A DNA stretch of 64,000 nt, from positions 1 through 64,000 of the forward strand of contig CAMLMV010000020.1 of assembly GCA_946481275.1 (NCBI GenBank), given 5' to 3'. The notes below the pieces were generated by a model that worked only from the letters and a program-made list of their open reading frames with translations, was not told where the DNA came from and did not search any database. The DNA comes from an uncultured Massilia sp. Its GTDB lineage: Bacteria > Pseudomonadota > Gammaproteobacteria > Burkholderiales > Burkholderiaceae. Shown piece after piece: positions 6,950 to 15,853 of the stretch (its first letter is position 1; each line of letters begins with the position of its first letter). The position numbers and the translations under genes are program-made.

Positions 6950-9277
6950 TTACCAGGCGTAGGCGGCCTTCACGTAGTAGAAGCGCCCATTGAAGCCGTT
7001 CGGCGCGAAGCCGCTGTAGCGGGTGATGCCGTTCAGGTTCAGGTTGCCGGCCGACGTCACCTGCGCGGGGTAGCGGTTGGTGACGTTGTCGGCGCCGGCC
7101 GTCAGGCGCAGGTTCGACGCCAGCTTCACGCTCGCGGACAGGTCGAGCACCCATTGCGGATCGTAGGTCTGGTCCAGCGCCGGGTCGTTCTGCGGCACGG
7201 TGAATTTTCCGTAACGCGTCACGGTGGCGTGGCCGTTCCAGACGCCGCGCGTGTAATCCGTCGCGAGGCTCAGCTTGTCCTTCGGCGCACCGACGGTCAG
7301 GCGGTTGACGGTCTGGCGGTCGGCCAGCACGAGGCCCTGCGCGGCCAGCAGCGCCGGGGTCGGGGCCACGTGGCGGACTTCGTTGTCGTTGTGGTTGTAC
7401 GCGACCGTGAAGTCGGCGCGCGCGCCCTGCCGCAGGTTCAGGCGGTACGTGCTGACGACGTCGACGCCCTTCGTGCGCGTATCGACCGCGTTCGTGAAGT
7501 AGCGCGCCGCGCCCACGTAGATGCCCTGGGCGGCCAGCGTGTTCTTCAGCGTGTTGTTCAGCTGGACGTTCGACGAGAACACGATGCGGTCATCGATGTC
7601 GATGCGGTACAGGTCGACGGTCGTCGTCCAGTTGCGGGTCGGCTGCCACTGCGCGCCGATGGACAGGTTGCGCGCCTTTTCCGCTTTCAGCGGCTGCGCA
7701 CCGAGGGCGAGGGCGGCCGCGCTGCCGACCGGGAACGTGCCCGTCTCGACGCCCACGTTCTGCCCGTTCACGACCATGAAGTTCGTCGTCGTGATGGTGT
7801 AGAACTGCTGCGCGAGCGACGGTGCGCGGAAGCCGTTCGACGCCGTGCCGCGCAGCGCGAACGTGGGCGTGAACGCGTAGCGCGCCGACGCTTTCGCGGA
7901 GCTCGTGTCGCCGAAGTCGCTGTAGTGCTCATGGCGCACGGCGACCGAGCCGGACAGGTTTTTCGTGATGTCCGCTTCGAAGTTGGCGTAGACCGACTGG
8001 TTGTTGCGGCTGTTCTTGCCGGCGTTCTCCGGACGGAAGCCCGAGAAGCCCTGCGCGCCCGTGCCGAAGTACGAATCCGGTTCACCCGCGCCGATCTCGT
8101 AGGACTCATAGCGCGCCTCGAGCCCGAAGGCGGCGGTCAGCGGACCGGCGAGCCACGTCACGGGGATGTCGCGCGCGACGTCCAGGTTCGCCACTTCCTG
8201 CGTCTGGATCAGCTTACCGGCGTAGAAATGCGTGGGGCTGGCGGCGCCGAGGGCATAGTTGACCGTGTTGTCGACGTTCAGCTGGAAGCGGTTGCGGCCG
8301 AAGTTCACGCTCGCGTCCCAACGCCAGCCGGCGAGGTCCCCGCGCAGGCCCGTGACGAGCGACGCGTCGCTCGATTTGCTGTTTTCCAGCGGCAGGAAGC
8401 CTTCCGGGAAGATGGCCGTATTGCCCGCCAGGCGCCACGTGGCGGCGGCGGACGTCTTGCGCTCGCCGTAGTTGGCGAAGGCATACCAGTCGATGTCGTC
8501 GTTCAGCGTGTACTGGCTGTTGACGAAGACGGTGCGCGGATGGCTTTCCGGGTCGCCCAGGCGCTGGTTCACCTGGTTGCGGCGCGGGCCCGCGGACGCG
8601 CGCGGATCGGGGCCGGCGCGGTTGGTCGGATTGCGGTCGGCGCCTTCGACGGCCACGCGCACCCAGCCCGCGTCGCCCAGCCTGAAGCCGGCCGAGCCGC
8701 GCACCGTGTGCTGCTCGCCGTCGCCCGCGTCGTACCTGCCCCACGTGCCTTCGACGTCGCCGCCGTCCGCACCCTTCTTGAGGATGATGTTGACGACGCC
8801 GGCGATGGCGTCGGAACCGTATTGCGCGGCGGCGCCGTCGCGCAGCACTTCGATGTGGTCGATGGCGGCCAGCGGGATCGCGTTCAGGTCGACGGGCGCC
8901 GAGCCGCGGCCCAGCGTGCCGTTGACGTTGACGACGGCGGACGTGTGGCGGCGCTTGCCGTTCACGAGGACGAGGGTCTGGTCGGGCGACAGGCCGCGCA
9001 GCTGGGCCGGACGCACGGCGTCGCTCGCGTCGGCGCCGGACGGGCGCGGGAAGTTCATCGACGGCAGCAGGCGGCCCAGCACGGTGGCCAGCTCGCCGGA
9101 ACCGGTGCCGTGCAGGTCCTTGCCGCTGATGACGTCGACGGGCGATTCGGAATCCAGCGTGCGGCGGTTCAGCGAACGGGTACCGGTGACGACGACGGTC
9201 TGCGGATCGGCGGACACGCCCGGCGCTTCTTGCGCTTGAGCGGGCAGGGTGGAGGCGACCAGGCTCAGGACCAGCAC
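6950..9277 (-). CDS. TonB-dependent outer-membrane receptor
   Basis: Outer-membrane beta-barrel receptor (775 residues) for energised import of a large or scarce substrate. The plug domain spans about residues 25-155 (DPQTVVVTGTRSLNRRTLD, VLRDGAAAQYGSDAIAGVVN). The barrel ends in an aromatic residue (...VKAAYAW). The called start is GTG and gives a signal without basic residues. The frame stays open upstream, and a TTG near 9348 would add an Arg-rich n-region followed by RRQYTTANPSRAVLVLSLVA, a more convincing signal peptide. The true start is therefore unsettled. Substrate unknown; no linked SusD, siderophore or sugar transporter gene. Confidence 0.9.
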   Translation of the reverse strand: MLVLSLVASTLPAQAQEAPGVSADPQTVVVTGTRSLNRRTLDSESPVDVISGKDLHGTGSGELATVLGRLLPSMNFPRPSGADASDAVRPAQLRGLSPDQTLVLVNGKRRHTSAVVNVNGTLGRGSAPVDLNAIPLAAIDHIEVLRDGAAAQYGSDAIAGVVNIILKKGADGGDVEGTWGRYDAGDGEQHTVRGSAGFRLGDAGWVRVAVEGADRNPTNRAGPDPRASAGPRRNQVNQRLGDPESHPRTVFVNSQYTLNDDIDWYAFANYGERKTSAAATWRLAGNTAIFPEGFLPLENSKSSDASLVTGLRGDLAGWRWDASVNFGRNRFQLNVDNTVNYALGAASPTHFYAGKLIQTQEVANLDVARDIPVTWLAGPLTAAFGLEARYESYEIGAGEPDSYFGTGAQGFSGFRPENAGKNSRNNQSVYANFEADITKNLSGSVAVRHEHYSDFGDTSSAKASARYAFTPTFALRGTASNGFRAPSLAQQFYTITTTNFMVVNGQNVGVETGTFPVGSAAALALGAQPLKAEKARNLSIGAQWQPTRNWTTTVDLYRIDIDDRIVFSSNVQLNNTLKNTLAAQGIYVGAARYFTNAVDTRTKGVDVVSTYRLNLRQGARADFTVAYNHNDNEVRHVAPTPALLAAQGLVLADRQTVNRLTVGAPKDKLSLATDYTRGVWNGHATVTRYGKFTVPQNDPALDQTYDPQWVLDLSASVKLASNLRLTAGADNVTNRYPAQVTSAGNLNLNGITRYSGFAPNGFNGRFYYVKAAYAW

Positions 9278-9320
9278 GGCACGGGAGGGATTGGCGGTGG
9301 TGTATTGGCGGCGGCGACAG

Positions 9321-9348
9321 GGCCGCCGCGGGGCCGCCGCGGGGCCGC
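9321..9348. repeat. 11-bp GC tandem repeat, 2.5 copies
   Basis: GGCCGCCGCGG repeated at 9321-9331 and 9332-9342, then a partial GGCCGC at 9343-9348. It lies in the intergenic region between the TonB receptor and the metallophosphoesterase, at or just before the receptor's true start. If the receptor starts with the upstream TTG, the repeat is inside its signal-peptide coding region. Confidence 0.8.
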
Positions 9349-9448
9349 AAATTTAACAGGCAGCAAATTCTCGCGCCAATACCGATTTCACCTATGCTTA
9401 TGCGGCCTGTGCGGCTGTGGTAGATTGCCAACTTTACGCGGACCATTC

Positions 9449-10840
9449 ATGCTCCACCCGATCCTCCGGCCGCTCGCCGTTGCGGCTGTTCTCACAGGCT
9501 GCGCGAGCCTGCCATCCGAGCCGCCGCCGGCCGCCGCCTTCGTCATGCTGGGCGCAGAGGGCGCCCCCATCGCCCGCGCCGTCACCACGGCTTCCACCTG
9601 TCCCGCAATCACGATCGACGGCCGCACGGCGCCGATGGCCGTCCGTGCCCCGTACGGTGCGATCCCGCAGCGCGGCAAGGACCATAGCGCGACTTTTCAT
9701 GCGGACGCCGTCTCGAACCCGGTGCTGTCGTGCGAGACACCGCTTCCTGCGGGAGCCAGGCAGGTCAGCGTGGCGGGCCAGCCGCTGCCGCTGCCGGTGC
9801 AGGACGTGAAGCGCATCGTCGTCATCGGCGACACGGGCTGCCGCCTGAAGGGGAAGGAATTCCAGGACTGTAACGACCCGCAGGCTTACCCGTTCGCGCG
9901 CGTGGCCGCGAGCGCGGCTGCGTGGAAGCCGGACCTCGTCGTGCATGTGGGCGATTTTCATTATCGCGAAGACCCGTGCCCGGCCGACCGTCCCGGCTGC
10001 GCGGGCAGTCCATACGGCTATGGGTGGGATGCGTGGAACGCGGATTTCTTCGCGCCCGCGCGCACGCTGCTGGCCGCGGCGCCGTGGGTGCTCGCACGCG
10101 GCAACCACGAGTCGTGTGCGCGCGGCGGCCAGGGCTGGTGGCGCTTCCTCGACGCCCACGCCTACGATCTCGCCGCGAACTGCGACGACCCGGCCGCGGA
10201 CGACCGCGCGGATTACACGGATCCGTATGCCGTGCCGCTGGGCGCGCGCGCGCAACTGATCGTGTTCGACAGCGCGAACACGAACTGGAAAGGCTTCAGG
10301 CCGGGCGACCCGCGCATCGGCCGCTACACGGACACGTGGCGCAAGATTGATGCGCTGGCGCGCCGCCAGCGCTACAACATCGCCGTCGACCACCATCCGC
10401 TGTACGCGTTCGGCGCCAACCAGGATGCGCAGACGGGCGCGATCACGCTGTTCGGCGGCGACGCCGGCCTCACGCAGGTATTCGGCGCACTCGATGCGCG
10501 CCTGCTGCCGTCGACGATCGGCGTGCTGTTGTCCGGCCACGTGCACCTGTGGGAGCAGACCAGTTTCAGCAGCGATCACCCGACGCAGTTCGTCGCGGGC
10601 TTCGCCGGCACGGCGGAAGACATCGTGCCGCTGCCGAAGACGCCGCCCGCCGGGCAATCGCCCGCGCCGGGCGCGGTGCTCGAGGCCATGAGTTCGTGGA
10701 TCGACGGGTTCGGCTTCATGACGATGGAAAGGACCGGACCGGATACGTGGCGCGTGATCGTCCACGACCGCGACGGCAGGCAGCGCAACACCTGCACGGT
10801 CGAAGGCCGCCATTCGCGCTGCGCCGTCCCGCAGGCCTGA
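9449..10840 (+). CDS. Metallophosphoesterase lipoprotein
   Basis: 463-residue calcineurin-type phosphoesterase. The start chosen is the ATG at 9449, which gives a lipoprotein signal with lipobox LTGC (MLHPILRPLAVAAVLTGCAS). The same frame is open far upstream, but only as antisense of the TonB receptor. All five metallophosphoesterase blocks are present in order: VIGDTGCR, VVHVGDFHYRED, ARGNHESC, AVDHHPLYA and SGHVHLWEQ. These residues bind two metal ions. Likely tethered to the outer membrane, facing the periplasm. Substrate is unknown; possibilities include phosphomonoesters, nucleotides and phosphodiesters. Divergent from the TonB receptor; no clear ribosome-binding site precedes the ATG. 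Confidence 0.9.
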   Translation: MLHPILRPLAVAAVLTGCASLPSEPPPAAAFVMLGAEGAPIARAVTTASTCPAITIDGRTAPMAVRAPYGAIPQRGKDHSATFHADAVSNPVLSCETPLPAGARQVSVAGQPLPLPVQDVKRIVVIGDTGCRLKGKEFQDCNDPQAYPFARVAASAAAWKPDLVVHVGDFHYREDPCPADRPGCAGSPYGYGWDAWNADFFAPARTLLAAAPWVLARGNHESCARGGQGWWRFLDAHAYDLAANCDDPAADDRADYTDPYAVPLGARAQLIVFDSANTNWKGFRPGDPRIGRYTDTWRKIDALARRQRYNIAVDHHPLYAFGANQDAQTGAITLFGGDAGLTQVFGALDARLLPSTIGVLLSGHVHLWEQTSFSSDHPTQFVAGFAGTAEDIVPLPKTPPAGQSPAPGAVLEAMSSWIDGFGFMTMERTGPDTWRVIVHDRDGRQRNTCTVEGRHSRCAVPQA

Positions 10841-10958
10841 TGTATTGCCACAAATGTGATTGCTACGAATACACTTTTTATGTGACAATGGACCTGTGAG
10901 CGGGGCTGGACGACTCGGCCTTCGCGATCAGCGATGAGGATACCTTTGTATCTCTTGG

Positions 10959-10988
10959 AGCTCGCGGCTTGCCGCGGGCTTCTTTTTT
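10959..10988 (+). terminator. Rho-independent terminator
   Basis: AGCTCGCGGC, 2-nt loop, GCCGCGGGCT, then TCTTTTTT. It lies about 120 bp after the metallophosphoesterase stop and touches the 3' end of the convergent marR gene. The distance leaves room for a separate small transcript between 10841 and 10988. Confidence 0.8.
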
Positions 10989-11487
10989 ACATCTGCGACA
11001 ACAGGACGTTGGCGCTTGATTCGTCCGCTTCGAGCAGGGCGATGAGCTTGCCCAGATCCTGTTCCAGCCGCGCCAGCGTATCGGCGTCGAGCGCCGACAG
11101 CGCGTCCGGCAGCACGCCGGCAAAGGGCAGGGGCGCGCTGCGCAGGACGTCGGCACCGGCGGGCTGGATGCGCAGCGACACGCTGCGGCGGTCCGTACCT
11201 TCGCGGCTCGTGGCGACGAGGCGGCGTTCGACGAGGCTCTTGATCAGGTTGCTGGCGGTGGACTGGTGGATGTCCAGCTCGCGTGCGAGCTCCGTCACGC
11301 CGATGCCGGGACGGCGGTCGATGACGGACAGGGCCCACAACTGGGCACCGCCGACGCCCGCTTCCCGCTCGACCTGGCGGAAATGCGTTTTGACGGAATT
11401 GAAGACGACGCGGAACTGGCGCAGCACACGGGTGGAAGGCGCCAGGGACGGCTCGGAAGCCGCATTGGGGTGTGAAGACGAGGACAT
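10987..11487 (-). CDS. MarR-family transcriptional regulator
   Basis: 166-residue winged-helix regulator. The start is set at MSSSSHPNAASEP (11487); an in-frame extension to 11574 would cover the promoter and part of the divergent ClC gene. The core is FNSVKTHFRQVE, then the DNA-binding helices VTELARELDIHQSTASNLIK and the wing LVATSREGTDRRSVSLRI, typical of MarR. Divergent to the ClC gene with a 74-bp gap, so it may control that gene and itself. A TATCAT box ends 6 nt before the ATG and no Shine-Dalgarno sequence is visible, so the mRNA may be leaderless. Confidence 0.88.
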   Translation of the reverse strand: MSSSSHPNAASEPSLAPSTRVLRQFRVVFNSVKTHFRQVEREAGVGGAQLWALSVIDRRPGIGVTELARELDIHQSTASNLIKSLVERRLVATSREGTDRRSVSLRIQPAGADVLRSAPLPFAGVLPDALSALDADTLARLEQDLGKLIALLEADESSANVLLSQM

Positions 11488-11493
11488 GCAAGA

Positions 11494-11523
11494 ATGATAG
11501 CGGAAAATTTCGCAGGCCGTCGA
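11494..11523 (-). promoter_or_regulatory. Candidate marR promoter (leaderless)
   Basis: On the minus strand TCGACG (11523-11518), 18-bp spacer, TATCAT (11499-11494). The predicted transcription start falls on the A of the marR ATG at 11487. Confidence 0.4.
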
Positions 11524-11561
11524 AAAATGATATTCAGGCAACCAAACCTTCGAAAAAATTG

Positions 11562-12899
11562 ATGAATCCGGCACCAGACCTGCGCCGCGAACTGGGCGAC
11601 TGGCGCCTGTGGACCGTGCGCGCCGTCGTCATGCTGCTCGCGGCCGCGGCCGGCCTCACGGTCGTCGGCTTCAACTGGCTGGCCGAGATGGCATACGACC
11701 GCTTCGGCGCGCTGCGCGACCTGGCCTGGTGGAGCCCCCTCGTGTGGACCCCGCTGTGCACGGCTTGCGTGGTGTGGTGCACGCGCCGCTTCGCGCCCGG
11801 TGCTTCCGGCTCCGGCATCCCGCAGGTGATGGCGACGCTCGACCCGAACGTCGGCGACGCCGAGCGCGGCCTGTTCGTATCGTTGCGGCTATCGGTCGCC
11901 AAGATCCTGCTGACGGCCGGCGGCCTGCTGGGCGGCCTGTCCCTCGGGCGCGAAGGCCCGTCCGTGCAGATCGCGGCCGGCGTCATGCTGCAGGCGCGCC
12001 GCCTGATCCCCGCCGGCAGCGCCGTCGGCATCCACGGCCTGCTCGTCGCGGGCGGCGCGGCGGGCATCGCTGCTGCCTTCAATACGCCGCTGGGCGGCGT
12101 CATGTTCGCCATCGAGGAACTGGCGCGGGCGCCGGAACAGCGCTCCAGCGGCCTGATCATCGCGGGCATCGTACTGGCCGGCCTCGTGGGCGTCTCCGCA
12201 CACGGCAACGACACGTATTTCGGCGTGATCCACGCGCCCGCGATCGGGTTCCACCTCCTGCTGCCGGGCCTGCTCGTCGGCGTGCTGTCCGGCCTGGCCG
12301 GCGGCCTGTTCTCGCGCCTGATGATCGCGTCGCTGGTAGGCGCAAGTCCCGACCGCGTCAGCCGCTGGCGCGCGCGCCGGCCCGTGCTGTTCGCGGCGGC
12401 CTGCGGCCTCGGTGTCGCGCTGATCGGCATCGCGACGGGCGGCGCCGCGTTCGGTTCCGGCTACGCCAGCACGCGCACGATGGTGGAGGGCAGCGCGGCC
12501 ATGCCGTTCGCCTACGCGCCCTTCAAATTCCTCGCCACGTGGCTCACGACGTGGTCCGGCGCGCCGGCCGGCATCTTCGCACCGTCGCTCGCGATCGGTG
12601 CCGCGTTCGGCAACGACGTCGCGCTGCTGCTATATGGCGTACAGGTGCCGGCGCTGATCGCGCTGGGCATGGTCGGCTTCCTCGCGGCCGCCACGCAGGC
12701 GCCGCTGACGGCCTTCATCATCGTCATGGAAATGGTCGACGGCCACGCCATGGTGCTGAGCCTGATGGCGTGCGCGCTGATCGCGTTCGCCGTCGCGCGC
12801 CTCATCAGCCCGCCGTTGTACGGGACGCTCGCACGGCTCCAACTGGGACGGATCAAGACGCCGGACGTGGCGCCGCCACAACCTCAACCGGCAGACTGA
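11562..12899 (+). CDS. ClC-family chloride channel / H+ antiporter
   Basis: 445-residue polytopic membrane protein. Start taken at MNPAPDLRRELGDW (11562), since the upstream extension overlaps the marR start. The chloride-selectivity motifs are all present: GSGIPQ, GREGPSVQ (gating Glu) and GIFAPSLAIGA. FAIEELA retains a Glu at the position of the internal proton-transfer Glu of E. coli ClC, which favours Cl-/H+ exchange over a passive channel. No CBS domains follow the membrane region. Divergent from the MarR gene, its probable regulator. Confidence 0.9.
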   Translation: MNPAPDLRRELGDWRLWTVRAVVMLLAAAAGLTVVGFNWLAEMAYDRFGALRDLAWWSPLVWTPLCTACVVWCTRRFAPGASGSGIPQVMATLDPNVGDAERGLFVSLRLSVAKILLTAGGLLGGLSLGREGPSVQIAAGVMLQARRLIPAGSAVGIHGLLVAGGAAGIAAAFNTPLGGVMFAIEELARAPEQRSSGLIIAGIVLAGLVGVSAHGNDTYFGVIHAPAIGFHLLLPGLLVGVLSGLAGGLFSRLMIASLVGASPDRVSRWRARRPVLFAAACGLGVALIGIATGGAAFGSGYASTRTMVEGSAAMPFAYAPFKFLATWLTTWSGAPAGIFAPSLAIGAAFGNDVALLLYGVQVPALIALGMVGFLAAATQAPLTAFIIVMEMVDGHAMVLSLMACALIAFAVARLISPPLYGTLARLQLGRIKTPDVAPPQPQPAD

Positions 12900-12951
12900 G
12901 GCGGCGCGGAAATAAGCCACGCGCACCTGGCCAAATGCGCTAGGATGGGGA

Positions 12952-15783
12952 ATGCTGACACGGAAAGTGCGTCTCGGCCGCGCCCGCGCGCGGCCCCCGA
13001 CTCCCGCCGCGGTGCTGACACTGCTGGCGGGACTGGGTCTTACTGCCGTGCTGGTCGTCGGGATGGTCAATGCGGAGCGCGAACGGGCCCGCTCCGAATT
13101 CCTGCAGCGCGCGGAAATCCGCAACGCCACCGTCACGCGCAGCTTCGGCGACGCGCTCGACGTGCTGCAGGCGGCCAATGCGCTGTTTGCCTCCGTCGGC
13201 GTCGCCAGCCGCGACGAGTTCGGCGCGTTCACCCGGCCGCTGCTGGCCACCCATCCTTACCTGCAGGCCGTCGTGTTCCACCGCATGGTCGCCAGCCACG
13301 AGCGGGCCGCGTTCGAGGCGGAGAACCAGCGCTTCCGGCCCGGTTTCGAGATCCGCGAACGCCGCATGAACGGCAACAAGGTGACGCTCGTGCGCGCGGC
13401 GCCGCGCCCGCGCTACCTCGTCGTCGACTATATCGAGCCGATGGCCGGCAACGAAGTCACGCTGGGCTACGACGCGTTCTCGTTCTCCCAGCAGGGCTCG
13501 ACGTTCATGCGCGCCATCGACACGGGCCAGCCCGCGTCCAGCCTCATGCTGCCCCTGCTGCAGCGCCGCGACCACCTCGGCTTCGTCCTGATGATGCCCG
13601 TGTACCGGCGCGGCGCGGCACTCACGAATGCGGCCGCGCGCAGCGATGCGGCGCTGGGCGACACGGCCGTCGTGATCGACGTGGCCACGCTGGTCGGCAC
13701 GACGCTCGCGAAATCGAACATGTTGGTGCGCAACGGCCTCCGGATCGAGTTGACCGGCCCCGGCCTGGACGGCCCGCAGCGCGCCTACCTGCATGACGCG
13801 CTCGACCGCACGAGCCGCCCCGCCTGGCACGCGTGGCTCGGCGACACGGTGTTCACGAACCGCCACCAGTTCGAGGTGGCCGGCATGCGCTGGGAACTGC
13901 GCGTCACCGGGCGCTCCAGCGAAATGGCGGGCAGTGCCGGCGCGCTCATCGCGCTGGTCCTCGGCTGCCTCGTGAGCCTGGCCACGTCCGCCTACGTGCA
14001 GAGCCGCGTCAAGCGCACGCGCCGCATCGAGGCGCTGGTCGAAAGCCGCACGGCCGACCTGCACGACGCGCTCGACGCGCTGCGCCTGTACCGGCGCGCC
14101 ATCGATGCCAGCGCGAACGCCATCCTTCTCGTGAGCGCGACGCGGCCCGGCTACCCCGTCGAATACGTGAACCCGGCGTTCGAGCGCATGCGCGGCGTCA
14201 CGGCGTCCGAAGTCATCGGGCGCGGCCTGCTCGACATGGGCAACCGCGAACCGGACCAGGCCGGCGTGGCCGAACTGCGCGCCGCGATCCGCGAGCGGCG
14301 CGAAGCCCACGTGTCGATGCGCCTGCGGCGGCGCGACCGCGAGGACATGTACGCCGAAGTGTATATCGCCCCCGTCAACAACGAGGACGGCGAGACGACG
14401 CACTTCGTGCTGGCACAGTACGACGTGACGATGGCCAAGCGCTACGAGGCCGAGCTGGAGGCGCGTGCCCGCTTCGACACGCTGACGGGTCTCGCCAACC
14501 GCGCGCTGCTGCACGACCGCATCGACAACGCGATCAACCTGGCGGCGGGACGCCCCGTGTGGGTGGCGGCGCTCGACCTCGACCACTTCAAGTTCGTCAA
14601 CGATACCCTGGGCCACGACGCCGGCGACGAATTGCTGAAGTCCGCCGCGCAGCGCATCAGCGCGGCCGTCGGGCGCACGGACACCGTGGCCCGCACCGGC
14701 GGCGACGAATTCGTGCTCGTGCTGCCGGGCCGCGACAACGAAACCGACGCGGCGGCCACCGTGCGCGCCGTGCTGCAGGCGCTCGCCCATCCGCTCAGCC
14801 TGCAGGGACAGGACCTCGTCCTCACGGGCAGCGCCGGCCTCGCCGCGTTCCCGGCCGACGGCAACGACGCCGCGACGCTGATCCAGCACGCGGAAGTCGC
14901 CATGTACCGCTCCAAGGAGCTGGGCCGCAACATGGTGCAGTTCTACATGCCGACGATGAATGCCCGCGCCCGCGAGCGTCTCGCGCTGGAAGGTGCGCTG
15001 CGCAGCGCGCTGGTGCACGACGAGTTCGAGCTGTACTACCAGCCGCAGGTCGACCTGGAGACGGGCGCCGTCGTCGGGCTGGAGGCGCTGATCCGCTGGC
15101 GCCATCCGAGCATGGGCATGGTGCGGCCCGACCGCTTCATCAACCTGGCCGAGGAGACGGGCCTCATCGTCCCCATCGGCGCGTGGGTGTTGCGCACGGC
15201 CTGCCGCCAGAGCCGCGCATGGCAGCATGCGGGGCTGGGCCATCTGCGGATCGCCGTCAACCTGTCGGCTCGCCAGTTCGCGGAACCGAACCTGGTGCGC
15301 GAGATCGCCCGGGTGCTGGACGAGACGGGCCTGTCCGCCGCCTGCCTCGAAGTGGAGATCACGGAAAGCCTCGTCATGGGCGACGTGGAAAGCGCGATCC
15401 GCACGATGCGCGAGCTGAAGCAGATGGGCGTGCAGCTGTCGATCGACGATTTCGGCACCGGCTATTCGAGCCTGTCGTACCTGCGCCGCTTTCCGGTCGA
15501 CGTGCTCAAGATCGACCGCAGCTTCGTGCGCGACATCCCGTTCAGCGAGGACGATGCGGCCATGGTCGCCGCCATCATCGAGCTCGCGCGCGGCCTGCGC
15601 ATGCGCGTGATCGCCGAGGGCGTGGAAACGGAAGCGCAGCTGGAGTACCTGCGCCGGCGCGGCTGCGACGAGGTGCAGGGCCACGTGTATGCACAGGCGG
15701 CGTCCGGCGCGGAGGTCGAGCGCCTGCTGCGCACGGGGCGGCACATGATCCCCCATAACGGGGACGGTATGAGCGTGCGCTAA
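12952..15783 (+). CDS. CHASE-PAS-GGDEF-EAL c-di-GMP signalling protein
   Basis: 943-residue membrane sensor. A TM helix at about 22-43 and another at about 325-345 flank a periplasmic CHASE-type domain (AVVFHRMVASHERAAFEAEN). Then come PAS (about 375-490), GGDEF (RTGGDEFVLV intact) and EAL (LEALIRWRHP, EVEITES, DDFGTGYSSLSYL). Both catalytic signatures are complete, so it may make or degrade c-di-GMP; many such tandem proteins act mainly as phosphodiesterases. Start supported by GGATGGGG just upstream. Stands alone between the ClC and penicillin-binding protein genes. Confidence 0.93.
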   Translation: MLTRKVRLGRARARPPTPAAVLTLLAGLGLTAVLVVGMVNAERERARSEFLQRAEIRNATVTRSFGDALDVLQAANALFASVGVASRDEFGAFTRPLLATHPYLQAVVFHRMVASHERAAFEAENQRFRPGFEIRERRMNGNKVTLVRAAPRPRYLVVDYIEPMAGNEVTLGYDAFSFSQQGSTFMRAIDTGQPASSLMLPLLQRRDHLGFVLMMPVYRRGAALTNAAARSDAALGDTAVVIDVATLVGTTLAKSNMLVRNGLRIELTGPGLDGPQRAYLHDALDRTSRPAWHAWLGDTVFTNRHQFEVAGMRWELRVTGRSSEMAGSAGALIALVLGCLVSLATSAYVQSRVKRTRRIEALVESRTADLHDALDALRLYRRAIDASANAILLVSATRPGYPVEYVNPAFERMRGVTASEVIGRGLLDMGNREPDQAGVAELRAAIRERREAHVSMRLRRRDREDMYAEVYIAPVNNEDGETTHFVLAQYDVTMAKRYEAELEARARFDTLTGLANRALLHDRIDNAINLAAGRPVWVAALDLDHFKFVNDTLGHDAGDELLKSAAQRISAAVGRTDTVARTGGDEFVLVLPGRDNETDAAATVRAVLQALAHPLSLQGQDLVLTGSAGLAAFPADGNDAATLIQHAEVAMYRSKELGRNMVQFYMPTMNARARERLALEGALRSALVHDEFELYYQPQVDLETGAVVGLEALIRWRHPSMGMVRPDRFINLAEETGLIVPIGAWVLRTACRQSRAWQHAGLGHLRIAVNLSARQFAEPNLVREIARVLDETGLSAACLEVEITESLVMGDVESAIRTMRELKQMGVQLSIDDFGTGYSSLSYLRRFPVDVLKIDRSFVRDIPFSEDDAAMVAAIIELARGLRMRVIAEGVETEAQLEYLRRRGCDEVQGHVYAQAASGAEVERLLRTGRHMIPHNGDGMSVR

Positions 15784-15853
15784 CCGAAAGTCGGCAGGCC
15801 GTCGGCTATACTTGTGCCGCCATTGACAAGCTAGCTGACAGGAAGAAACGAGA

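Noticed and set aside
7154..9448. Long + strand open frame leading into the metallophosphoesterase
   Set aside because: It is the antisense of the TonB receptor in a GC-rich genome. The metallophosphoesterase has its own lipoprotein signal at 9449, and the upstream part matches no protein.
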